This document shows positions 1 to 6,537 of a stretch of DNA of 13,591 bases, in pieces. The translations under genes and the position numbers were made by a program. Location of the stretch: NCBI GenBank assembly GCA_001724315.1, contig MEEC01000120.1:1-13591 (forward strand), given 5' to 3'. Origin of the DNA: Lautropia sp. SCN 70-15. Its GTDB lineage: Bacteria > Pseudomonadota > Gammaproteobacteria > Burkholderiales > Burkholderiaceae_E. The notes under the pieces are model-generated. The model did not search any database, was not told the origin of the DNA, and saw only the letters and a program-made list of their open reading frames with translations. Each line of letters starts with the position of its first letter. The first letter of the stretch is position 1.

Positions 1-858
1 AGTGAGAAGCAAAGCGCCGAACACCGCGGCCAGAACGAGACGGTGAGCGAGCAGCCGCGCCCCGACCATCCTGGCCAGGGCCGGCGCGCTGAGACCGACG
101 AAACCGAGGACGCCGACGCTTGCGACGACGGTGGCGCTCAGCGCCGTGGCGAGGGACAGCGCGGCCCAGCGAATGGCTCCGGCCGGTATTCCCAGGGCCC
201 GGCTTCCGCCATCGCCGAGTTCGAGCAGCGTCAGCGGTCGCAGCAGCAGGGCGGCGAACGCCGTCGTCGCCGCCAGCGCGAGCGCAAAGCGCAGCGGCGT
301 GCTCCAGCCGATCTGAGCGAGTGACCCGCTCTGCCAGATGAAGATCTCGGTGAGGTAGTCATGGTTCAGCAGGACGAACAAGGCGGCCAGCGCCCCGCAC
401 AGCAGGCTAACGAGCAGACCGGCAATGATCATGGTCAGGGGCGAGGCAGCTCCGCCCGACAGCGAGAACACGGCCAGCATCGCAAGCCCGGCTCCCAGCA
501 GCGCAACCCATTCACGCCCGGCCTCGAACAGCCAGGGCGCCCAGAGCGTCGCGCCGGTCAGCGCCAGATACGCGCCGGCTGAGATGCCGAGCGTCGTCGG
601 TTCGGCGAGCGGGTTCTGCAGGGCATGCTGGAAAAGGATCGCAGCAAGGCCCAGTGCGGCCCCCGCCAGCAAGCCTGTCGCCATGCGCGGCAGGAGGAAC
701 TCCTGGATCAGCAGGGTGCGATGGCCCAGGTCGCCGCCGCCAGTCCAGGCACCGGCGAGAACCCAGAGGTTGAGGGCGATCGCCAGAAGCACGATCGAGG
801 CGAGTGCCAGCACCGGCCAGCGGGGCCTCGCCCGATCGCTCAGCTCGTGCTCAACCAT
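1..858 (-). CDS. fhuB: FhuB-like ferric hydroxamate permease (5' part, runs off window)
   Basis: Inner-membrane permease of a FecCD-type ABC importer that moves Fe(III)-hydroxamate siderophores from the periplasmic binding protein to the cytoplasm. I translated the minus strand from ATG at 858 and the frame stays open for 286 codons to base 1. Visible signals are a hydrophobic helix at about 14-36, LPRMATGLLAGAALGL at 56-71, FQHALQNPLAEPTTLGISAG at 76-95, SPLTMIIAGLLVSLLCGAL at 139-157, LLLRPLTLLELGDG at 204-217 and the ATPase-coupling loop FVGLSAPALARMVGAR at 253-268. These match the first half of E. coli FhuB (LRNPLAEPTTLG, LRPLTLMGLDDG, FIGLFAPLLAKMLGAR as I recall it). FhuB is a fused double permease of about 660 residues, so the second half probably lies outside the window, although a single-domain permease cannot be excluded. 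The start overlaps the end of the fhuD-like gene by 8 bases, so translation is probably coupled. No ATPase (FhuC) gene is seen here; it may lie further downstream. Confidence 0.9.
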   Translation of the reverse strand, partial: MVEHELSDRARPRWPVLALASIVLLAIALNLWVLAGAWTGGGDLGHRTLLIQEFLLPRMATGLLAGAALGLAAILFQHALQNPLAEPTTLGISAGAYLALTGATLWAPWLFEAGREWVALLGAGLAMLAVFSLSGGAASPLTMIIAGLLVSLLCGALAALFVLLNHDYLTEIFIWQSGSLAQIGWSTPLRFALALAATTAFAALLLRPLTLLELGDGGSRALGIPAGAIRWAALSLATALSATVVASVGVLGFVGLSAPALARMVGARLLAHRLVLAAVFGALLLT

Positions 859-1744
859 GACCAGCGCCGTTACCTGACATTGCGTCGGTCACGATGCCGG
901 CGAAGCGCAATGCTGTCGGTGCGCCGGCAAATGGCCAGACCGCCGCGATCGGGCGGACGCGTCCAGCCGCGACGGCAGGCAGCCCGCGCCAGATCGAGTT
1001 CGCCCGCAGGCGCTGCAGCGCCACCTGCGTGCGGTGGCCCTGATCCATATACAGCAACCAGAAATCGGGCAGCTCCAGGAGGCGCTCGATGCCGATCGTG
1101 ATGCGGCCGAAAATCGGCATCGCCCCCGTCCAGGCGTTCTCGAGGCCGAGCCGATCCAGCACGTCGCCGAGTAGGCTTCCCTTGCCGTAGATGGTGATCC
1201 GCATCCCGTCGGTGAGTAGGACCGCGAGGAGGACAGTCGGCCGCTGTGTCGTCTGCAGCCGCCTTCGTCTCTGTTCGAAATCGTGCACAAGGCGACTTTC
1301 GAAGGCTGCCGCGATCTCCTCGATGCCGAACTCGCGTGCGAGCGCCCGCATCGAGGCGAGCGCGTTGCTCAAGGGCGTGCGGTTGCTTTCGAAGACGGAG
1401 AAGATCTGGACCGGGGCGATCCGCGCCAGCGTCTGGCGCTGGGCGACCTGCCAACTGGAGATCAAGATCAGATCGGGTCGCAAGGCCAGCAGGCGTTCGA
1501 GGTTGGGCTCCTCTGGCATTCCGAGATCGGCCACCGCCGGCGGCAATACCGGCTCTATCGACCATTGCCGGTAGAGCCCAGTGTTTGCCACCGCCATCGG
1601 CTCGATTCCGAGCGCGAGGAGGCTCTCGGCCGCGGCCCAATCGATCGCAGCGACGCGTGCCGAGCGGCTCGTGGGCTGCGCGATGGCGGCGGGAGCCAGG
1701 CAGAAGCCGCCGAGCGAGCCCAGAACGGCTCGCCGTGTCGTCAT
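851..1744 (-). CDS. fhuD: FhuD-like iron-siderophore periplasmic binding protein
   Basis: Periplasmic (class III) solute-binding protein that delivers Fe(III)-hydroxamate to the FhuB-like permease. From ATG 1744 the protein is 297 aa, very close to E. coli FhuD. The N-terminus MTTRRAVLGSLGGFCLAPAA followed by IAQ is a twin-arginine-like signal with a likely AxA cleavage site near residue 22; E. coli FhuD is also Tat-exported. FhuD-type signatures are AAESLLALGIEP (37-48), LYRQW with Arg59 at the place of the E. coli hydroxamate-contacting arginine, EEPNLERLLALRPDLILIS (78-96), the LARIAP segment, ENAWTGAMPIFGRITIGIERL and the C-terminal AVWPFAG. Longer starts exist: ATG 1777, GTG 1783 (its GTGA would overlap the receptor stop) and TTG 1786. 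I prefer 1744 because it places the RR motif at residues 4-5, but the GTGA overlap makes 1783 a fair alternative. It is followed by fhuB with an 8-base overlap. Confidence 0.88.
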   Translation of the reverse strand: MTTRRAVLGSLGGFCLAPAAIAQPTSRSARVAAIDWAAAESLLALGIEPMAVANTGLYRQWSIEPVLPPAVADLGMPEEPNLERLLALRPDLILISSWQVAQRQTLARIAPVQIFSVFESNRTPLSNALASMRALAREFGIEEIAAAFESRLVHDFEQRRRRLQTTQRPTVLLAVLLTDGMRITIYGKGSLLGDVLDRLGLENAWTGAMPIFGRITIGIERLLELPDFWLLYMDQGHRTQVALQRLRANSIWRGLPAVAAGRVRPIAAVWPFAGAPTALRFAGIVTDAMSGNGAGHG

Positions 1745-1779
1745 CGCGCCACCCGCGACGTAGTCCGCCGAGTGCATCG

Positions 1780-4308
1780 TCACCAAGTGTAGGAGAGTTT
1801 TGCCGTCACCGTCCTGCCGGCTCCGTAGAAGCAGGCGCTGGTTGCGGCGCAGGTCGTCAGATACTCCTTGTCGAAGAGATTGGTCGCATTGACCGAGACT
1901 GTCGCGCCCTTGAGCTGCGGGCTCAGCTTGGCGAGGTCGTAGCGCAAGGCCGCGTCGACCAGCGTGTAGGACGGCACCCGCAGCAGGTTATCGCCGTCGC
2001 CATAGGACGAACCGGTGTAGCGCACGCCGGCGGCAAGGCCGAGCCCGTCGAGCATCCCGTAGCGGAAGGTGTAGTCCAGCCAGAGCGAGGCCTGATGCTG
2101 CGGGACCAGTGGCTGGCGCTTGCCGAGATTGCTCGTATTGCTGCGCGTCACCTCTGTATCGAGATAGGCATAGGAGCCGATTACATCGAGGCCGTCGGTC
2201 AGGCTGGCCCGCGCTTCCAGTTCAAGACCGCGAACCTTCACCTCGCCGGTCTGAGTGTTGAAGTTGCCGCACGTTCCCGGATAGCGCACGCAGTTGCGGT
2301 GCTCCATGTCGGGCGTGAGCACATTCGTTTGCTTGAGCTGGAAGACCGAGGCGGTAAACAGCCCCTTGAACCAGGTCGGTTGGTATTTGATGCCGGTTTC
2401 GTACTGCTCTCCCTCGGTCGGCTCGAACGGCACGCCGCCATAGCCGGAGCCGCTGACCGGCTGGAACGAGGTTGAATAGCTGATGTAGGGCGCAAAGCCG
2501 GAATCGAAGAGATAGGTCAGCCCGACGCGGCCGGTCAGCGCCGCATCGTCGATCTTGGTGTCGCGCCGCGTCAGCCTGTTGAAGTTGTTGCCGGAGACCC
2601 AGTCCTGGCGCAGGCCGAGCGTCAGAAGGAAGCGCTCGAAGCGGATCTGGTCCTGGGCGTAAAGTCCCAGCTGCGACTGGCGCTCGGAGGAATCCGCCGC
2701 CTTCGTGCCGAGCACCGAGTAGTTGCCGTAGACCGGTGTGAAGATGTCGATCGGTGAGGAAAGCCCACCATAGACGGTTTGGTCGAGCAGTGAGCGGCGA
2801 TAGTCGAGCCCGAGCAGCAGGTCGTGCTTCAGCGGGCCGGTTTCGAAGCGCGCTTCCATCTGGTTGTCGACGGTGAAATAGCGCTGGCGCCGGTCGACAT
2901 CCCATTGGTAGCGGTTCAGCGAGCGATAATTGCTCGGCAGGCCGGTCGCCGGATTGATGCTCAGACCGATGCCGTAGATGGAATCGCCCTGCTTCACGTC
3001 CGCTTCGGCATAGCGAAGGTTCTGGCGAACTACCAGATCCTGGTCGAATTTGTGCTCGAATAGGTAGCCGATCGTGTAGAAGTCGCGCTTGAAGCGGTCA
3101 TGATCGGGCTCGCCGACATTGGTTCCGCGCCGGATCTTGCCGAACGGGTTCTGGTAGAGCGTGCCCCAGGCGGGGTAGTACATGACCGAGATGCCGGCAT
3201 CGTCGCGCTGGTACTGGCCGAGCACCGTCAAGCTGGTCGCGTCATTGGGCCGCCAAGTGAAGCTCGGCGCGATGAAAACGCGATCGTCCTTCGCATAGTC
3301 GATCTGCGTGTCGCCGCCGCGCACCACGCCCGTCAGGCGATAGAGCAAGGTCTTGTCCGCATTGGCCGGGCCGGACAGATCGAAGGCGCCCTGCAATTGC
3401 TGGAAGCTGCCATATTGCAGCTCGATCTGCCGCAGCGGCTCCGTCGTCGGCCGCTTGCTGACCATGTTGACGATGCCGCCCGGCGCATTCTGGCCGAACA
3501 GGACCGAGGACGGGCCGCGCAGCACCTCGATCCGCTCGAGCCCGTAAGGCTCCGCCCGGGCGCCCTGGCCGGCAGCGCCGTAGGGCAGCATCATGCCGTC
3601 CAGATAGTAGTTCGGCTCGAAACCGCGCAGATAGATCTTGTCGCGTTCGGTTCCGGGGCCGAGAACTTCTGCAATGGCTCCCGGCGTGTAGCGCACGCTC
3701 TGCTCGAGATTGGTCGCGCCCTGGCGCGAGATCTGGTCCCGGGTGATCACCGACAGGGACTGCGGGATCTCGAGGATGGAGGCGTTGGTCTTGGTGCCGG
3801 TCGCGCTGCGGGTAGCGACAATGCCCTGCACCGGCCCCCAGGCGTTCTCGCCGTCCACATCGATCGTGTCGAGCAGCATCGAGCCTTCGGGCGCCGAGCT
3901 CGAGGTGAACGCCGCCGCCGGGTCGGTGATGGTGACGCTGTTGCCGCTCATGAAGCGATGGCTGAGCCCTGTCCCGGCGAGCAGGCGGCTGAGCGCCGCC
4001 TCGGGCGGCAAGGTGCCGGACACGCCCGGGCTCTTCTTGCCGGCGACGAGGCTGGAACGGAAGAGCAGCCTGAGGCCGGCGCGGTCGGCAAATTGCGTCA
4101 GCGCGCCACCGAGATCCTGCGAGGCGATATTGAATGAGATGGGTTGTGAGACGGCGCGCTGCGCCGCTGCGGTCTGGGCAAAGGCTGGCGCGCTCAGGCC
4201 AGTAACGAGCCCTCCAGCGAGATAAATTGCGGCCGATCCGAGCAGAACCGCCTCGATCGAACGCTTCGTCCTGAAGCCGCGCCCCCGGCTCTTCGCCCCG
4301 TCGCCCAT
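1780..4308 (-). CDS. TonB-dependent siderophore receptor with N-terminal signalling (STN) domain
   Basis: Outer-membrane 22-strand barrel that imports a ferric siderophore using TonB energy and also signals to FecR. From ATG 4308 it is 842 aa. The layout is a long signal peptide ending APAFAQ at about 40-45; an STN domain at about 53-128 (PISFNIASQDLGGALTQFAD, then a glycine-linked second half ending NSVTIT); a TonB-box candidate LDTIDVDG at about 146-153; a plug domain at about 175-285 (EIPQSLSVITRDQI, IYLRGFEPNYYLDGM, IEVLRGPSSVLFGQNAPGGI); then the barrel, ending in AKLSYTW with the C-terminal aromatic residue typical of such barrels. I chose ATG 4308 because AGGCGG lies about 5 bases upstream and a basic n-region plus hydrophobic core follow. 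A GTG at 4419 would add 37 residues that do not look like an export signal. The plug and barrel resemble the ferrichrome/ferrioxamine (FhuA/FoxA-like) siderophore receptor family; the exact ligand cannot be read from sequence. The stop overlaps possible fhuD starts. Confidence 0.95.
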   Translation of the reverse strand: MGDGAKSRGRGFRTKRSIEAVLLGSAAIYLAGGLVTGLSAPAFAQTAAAQRAVSQPISFNIASQDLGGALTQFADRAGLRLLFRSSLVAGKKSPGVSGTLPPEAALSRLLAGTGLSHRFMSGNSVTITDPAAAFTSSSAPEGSMLLDTIDVDGENAWGPVQGIVATRSATGTKTNASILEIPQSLSVITRDQISRQGATNLEQSVRYTPGAIAEVLGPGTERDKIYLRGFEPNYYLDGMMLPYGAAGQGARAEPYGLERIEVLRGPSSVLFGQNAPGGIVNMVSKRPTTEPLRQIELQYGSFQQLQGAFDLSGPANADKTLLYRLTGVVRGGDTQIDYAKDDRVFIAPSFTWRPNDATSLTVLGQYQRDDAGISVMYYPAWGTLYQNPFGKIRRGTNVGEPDHDRFKRDFYTIGYLFEHKFDQDLVVRQNLRYAEADVKQGDSIYGIGLSINPATGLPSNYRSLNRYQWDVDRRQRYFTVDNQMEARFETGPLKHDLLLGLDYRRSLLDQTVYGGLSSPIDIFTPVYGNYSVLGTKAADSSERQSQLGLYAQDQIRFERFLLTLGLRQDWVSGNNFNRLTRRDTKIDDAALTGRVGLTYLFDSGFAPYISYSTSFQPVSGSGYGGVPFEPTEGEQYETGIKYQPTWFKGLFTASVFQLKQTNVLTPDMEHRNCVRYPGTCGNFNTQTGEVKVRGLELEARASLTDGLDVIGSYAYLDTEVTRSNTSNLGKRQPLVPQHQASLWLDYTFRYGMLDGLGLAAGVRYTGSSYGDGDNLLRVPSYTLVDAALRYDLAKLSPQLKGATVSVNATNLFDKEYLTTCAATSACFYGAGRTVTAKLSYTW

Positions 4309-4478
4309 GAATACCGCCTGTCCGTTCCTGTCGCGCAGCGAGAACGTCGGCGGCGGCTTTCGATACGCCTTGCCAAGGTCCTCGGTTTCAAGGACGAAGC
4401 GATGCCGGCGATCTTGCACCGCAAGGCGGAAGAAAAATCGAAAAGCACTGCAAGATACTGTGTTTAAAAGACAAAATC
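4309..4478 (-). promoter_or_regulatory. AT-rich leader of the receptor gene with alternative hairpins
   Basis: This is the 170-base gap between the fecR-like gene and the receptor ATG. Its fecR-proximal part (about 4431-4480) is markedly AT-rich compared with its surroundings, as expected for a promoter or leader. Plus-strand ATCTTGCA at 4411-4418 is the exact inverse of TGCAAGAT at 4449-4456 (30-base loop). A shorter hairpin, CTTGC (4413-4417) with GCAAG (4421-4425), uses the same arm, so the two folds exclude each other. By analogy with fecA, this should be where the ECF sigma factor acts, but I could not pick out a convincing -35/-10 pair. Bases 4309-4419 are open in frame with the receptor from a GTG at 4419. 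Confidence 0.35.
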
Positions 4479-5483
4479 TTACGTTCCACCGGCGCCGTGC
4501 AGCACGGTCACCAGCGGCAGCCGCAGGGCGCGTACCGGCAGCGTTTCCTCGATCGTCCTCAGGATCGCCTCGGGATCGTCGAGGTCGAACACCCCCGTCA
4601 CCTCGAGCGTGCGCAGCCGGCTACCGGCGATGATGATCGTCCCGCTGCGATAGCGCTCGATCTCGGCGACGACATCGCCGAGCGGCCTGCTGTTGAAGAT
4701 GAGCTTGCCGCGTCGCCAGGCCGTCTCGATGTCGGCATCGACCGCCTGGGGGCCAGAGAGGCGGCCGCTCGCAGCGTAGCGAACGCGCTGGTCAGCCCGC
4801 ACGACGACGGCGTCAGCGGCCGATGCGGTGCTTGCCACTTCCACGACGCCTTCGAGCACCGTCACCACGGTTTCGCCGGGGCGGATGTCGATGTTGAAGG
4901 TCGTTCCCACAGCCCGCGTCCGGCCGCCGCCTGCCTGGACGATGAACGGTCGCGCAGGATCGCGACTGACAGTGAAGGTCGCTTCGCCGGCGAGCAGCCG
5001 CAGCGCACGCTCCCTCTCTCCGAAATGGACGGTCAGTGCCGTACCCGCATTGAGCAGTACCGACGAGCCGTCGGGCAGCATGACAGTCCGCCGCTCGCCC
5101 GTGCCCGTGATGTGGTCGGCGAAACTGCGAAGGCTCAGGGCGCCGGATTGGCCCAGAGCCCAGCCACCCGTGGCGAGCATGCCTCCCCCCAGCACCGCGC
5201 GGCGGGTCAGCTTCGCGCGCGATGCCTTGCGCTCGGATGTCCTCGCCCGATCGCCTGCGATGCCCACGCCGTGCCAGACAGCCTCGGCTTCCCGCGCCGC
5301 CAGTTCGTGAGCGGCGCTACGGGTACGCCATTCTGCGAAGGAGGCGCGGTCCTGGTCGGTCGCCCGCCCGGAATTGAGCGCGACGAGCCAGTCGATCGCC
5401 TCGTCGCTCAGGGCGACATCCGGCACTCCCTGCTGGTCTGGGTCGTTCTTCAACCGATCTTCATCCCGTGGCGGTGCCGACAT
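4479..5483 (-). CDS. fecR: FecR-family anti-sigma factor / surface-signalling regulator
   Basis: Single-pass inner-membrane regulator that holds or activates the FecI-type sigma factor in response to the STN domain of the loaded receptor. The protein is 334 aa, a usual FecR length. It has a cytoplasmic DUF4880-type segment at about 25-72 (SDEAIDWLVALNSGRATDQD, FAEWRTRSAAHELAAREAE); one membrane segment at about 95-112 after the twin arginines of LTRRAVLGGGMLATGGWALG; a periplasmic FecR domain at about 123-235 (GERRTVMLPDGSSVLLNAGT, FTVSRDPARPFIVQAGGGRT, AVGTTFNI, VTVLEGVVEV); and a C-terminal secretin/STN-like part at about 258-330 (RGKLIFNSRPLGDVVAEIER, TGVFDLDDPEAILRTIEETL). RR before the membrane segment fits the reported Tat-dependent insertion of E. 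coli FecR. It starts 78 bases after the sigma factor stop and is presumably co-transcribed with it; no strong ribosome site is seen at its ATG. Confidence 0.93.
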   Translation of the reverse strand: MSAPPRDEDRLKNDPDQQGVPDVALSDEAIDWLVALNSGRATDQDRASFAEWRTRSAAHELAAREAEAVWHGVGIAGDRARTSERKASRAKLTRRAVLGGGMLATGGWALGQSGALSLRSFADHITGTGERRTVMLPDGSSVLLNAGTALTVHFGERERALRLLAGEATFTVSRDPARPFIVQAGGGRTRAVGTTFNIDIRPGETVVTVLEGVVEVASTASAADAVVVRADQRVRYAASGRLSGPQAVDADIETAWRRGKLIFNSRPLGDVVAEIERYRSGTIIIAGSRLRTLEVTGVFDLDDPEAILRTIEETLPVRALRLPLVTVLHGAGGT

Positions 5484-5554
5484 TCGTCCATGCGGTGCGA
5501 GAGCGCCTCGCTGATCAAGACGATGCGAGATTGCAAGACATGCACTCGGTCCAG

Positions 5555-5610
5555 AAAAAACCTAGAGCAGGCCGCGGAAATGATCGCGGCAGTGGCGCAG
5601 CGCCTGCGCC
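5555..5610 (-). other. Two consecutive stem-loops and a T6 run at the end of the sigma factor gene
   Basis: In mRNA orientation, the last codons of the sigma gene contain GGCGCAG-N3-CTGCGCC (5594-5610), then GCCGCG-N8-CGCGGC (5571-5590), and then a run of six T at 5560-5555 just after the stop codon. The T run starts 10 bases after the second stem, too far for a standard intrinsic terminator. It could act as a weak attenuator lowering anti-sigma relative to sigma expression, or be chance in GC-rich coding sequence. Confidence 0.25.
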
Positions 5611-6092
5611 AGGTAGCGGGCGACCATGCTCTCCGAAACGCCCAGCCGGTCGGCGATATCGCGATGAGACATGCCATCGCACCGGTTCATCAGCAGCGCT
5701 GCCCGCGGTTTCGCGGGGAGCTGCATCAGCGCCCGCGTCAGCTGGCGCAGCTGGTCCCGGTCGATGGCGAAGGTTTCCGGCGACGGGTAGCTGTCCGCCA
5801 GAGCTTCCAGCAGCACGTCATCGTTGATGCAGCGCGAGCTGTGCCGCTTTTCCCTGCGTGCCAGGTCGATCGCGATGTTGCCGGCAATCCGCAGGATGAA
5901 GGCCTGCCGGTCATGGATCACGCCCGACTGCGCCTTGAGACCCGCTAGCCTCAGCCAGGTTTCCTGCAGCGCATCCTCGGCGAGTTCGAGCGAACCGGTA
6001 TGCCTGCGCAGCAAAGCGCGCAGGACTTTCCACTGCCGGAGATAGACCGACATGAGCTCATTCTCGTCATCGAGCTTCGTGGTTGTCGTCAT
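5562..6092 (-). CDS. fecI: FecI-type ECF RNA polymerase sigma factor
   Basis: Extracytoplasmic-function sigma factor that directs RNA polymerase to the iron-transport genes once the receptor-FecR pathway signals. From ATG 6092 it is 176 aa, close to E. coli FecI (173). The sigma-2 region is at about 17-75 (YLRQWKVLRALLRRHTGSLE, LAEDALQETWLRLAGL, FILRIAGNIAIDLARREKR). The sigma-4 helix-turn-helix is at about 117-170 (LTRALMQLPAKPRAALLMNR, GMSHRDIADRLGVSESMVAR). There are no extra C-terminal domains. A GTG at 6155 (after AGAAGG, only 2 bases away) would add 21 residues with no family similarity; I prefer 6092 on length, although neither start has a strong ribosome site. It is the first gene of the iron block, downstream of an AT-rich promoter region with inverted repeats, so iron-responsive repression is likely. 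Confidence 0.92.
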   Translation of the reverse strand: MTTTTKLDDENELMSVYLRQWKVLRALLRRHTGSLELAEDALQETWLRLAGLKAQSGVIHDRQAFILRIAGNIAIDLARREKRHSSRCINDDVLLEALADSYPSPETFAIDRDQLRQLTRALMQLPAKPRAALLMNRCDGMSHRDIADRLGVSESMVARYLAQALRHCRDHFRGLL

Positions 6093-6192
6093 CACCGGAG
6101 GTAAAATGCGGGTCCTCAATCGAATGCCCGCGACAGCCCGAGGCCCAGTGAGCACGCCCTTCTGATAGGGCGATCAAAAAATCGATGCAATC

Positions 6193-6223
6193 TCAATGAT
6201 TTACATTGATTCTAAGTATAGAA
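6193..6223 (-). promoter_or_regulatory. Candidate promoter/operator of the iron-uptake block
   Basis: Two inverted repeats abut: plus-strand TCAATG-N5-CATTGA at 6193-6209 and TTCTA-N4-TAGAA at 6210-6223. The second encloses a good minus-strand -10 hexamer, TATACT (6220-6215). A 15-base imperfect dyad spans the two at 6201-6215; on the minus strand it reads TTAGAATCAATGTAA, resembling the Irr box (TTTAGAA...TTCTAAA) of Rhizobiales. Transcription would begin near 6208, about 115 bases before the preferred sigma ATG. The -35 is weak: nothing near TTGACA lies 16-18 bases upstream. A repressor bound here would cover the -10 and start site, as expected for iron control by Irr, Fur/Mur or RirA. The identity of the regulator is inference. 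Confidence 0.5.
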
Positions 6224-6537
6224 ACTCATGCGGTAACCTTCACGCTCTACGTTTTGATTTCACTCATCTTTTTGAGCGGAGATCCCGACTGAACCCATAG
6301 GCCGAGATGCGATGTGCCGCGTTTTCGAGAGCATTGCACCTGGGTCGAGCCGCGTCAGACCGCCGGTCGATCAAGCGACAGATGGCCTACCAACGTTTCG
6401 CCTGACATCGGCGCCGCCTACGGATTCGCGTCAGCGCCATCTGCGGACATTGGGACATTGCCCAGAAGCGGACCGTCAACTCGCGGCATCAAGTTCCGAC
6501 TCTGTTCAGCGGCACAAATGCGCCTGCGAACGGCCCA
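6224..6537. other. Intergenic stretch without a supported gene
   Basis: This runs from the candidate promoter of the iron block to the cyclophilin stop. No frame on either strand shows a family signature or a believable ribosome site. The part at 6224-6290 is AT-rich and belongs to the promoter side. The rest is GC-rich and carries a tandem 8-mer at 6445-6460. No clear intrinsic terminator (stem plus T-run) is seen for the upstream operon. Confidence 0.6.
6445..6460. repeat. Tandem 8-base repeat GGACATTG x2
   Basis: GGACATTG occurs twice head to tail at 6445-6452 and 6453-6460, within a stretch that also has GCGGAC flanking it at 6443-6448 and 6468-6473. The wording (GCGGACATT..., CCAGAAGCGGAC) recalls degenerate dispersed intergenic sequences in Rhizobiales genomes. 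That link is from memory and not tested. Confidence 0.4.

Noticed and set aside
1246..2475. Long plus-strand open frame antisense to the fhuD-like and receptor genes
   Set aside because: It overlaps two well-supported minus-strand genes, its translation is arginine- and alanine-rich without motifs, and it has no ribosome site.
4497..5948. A 483-codon plus-strand open frame across the fecR-like and fecI-like genes
   Set aside because: It is antisense to two genes whose domains are clear. Its composition (many His, Arg, Gln) is that of a shadow frame.
6505..6537. Intrinsic terminator just after the cyclophilin stop
   Set aside because: Only a weak stem (GGCGCA with TGTGCC, containing a wobble pair) is present and no T-run follows.
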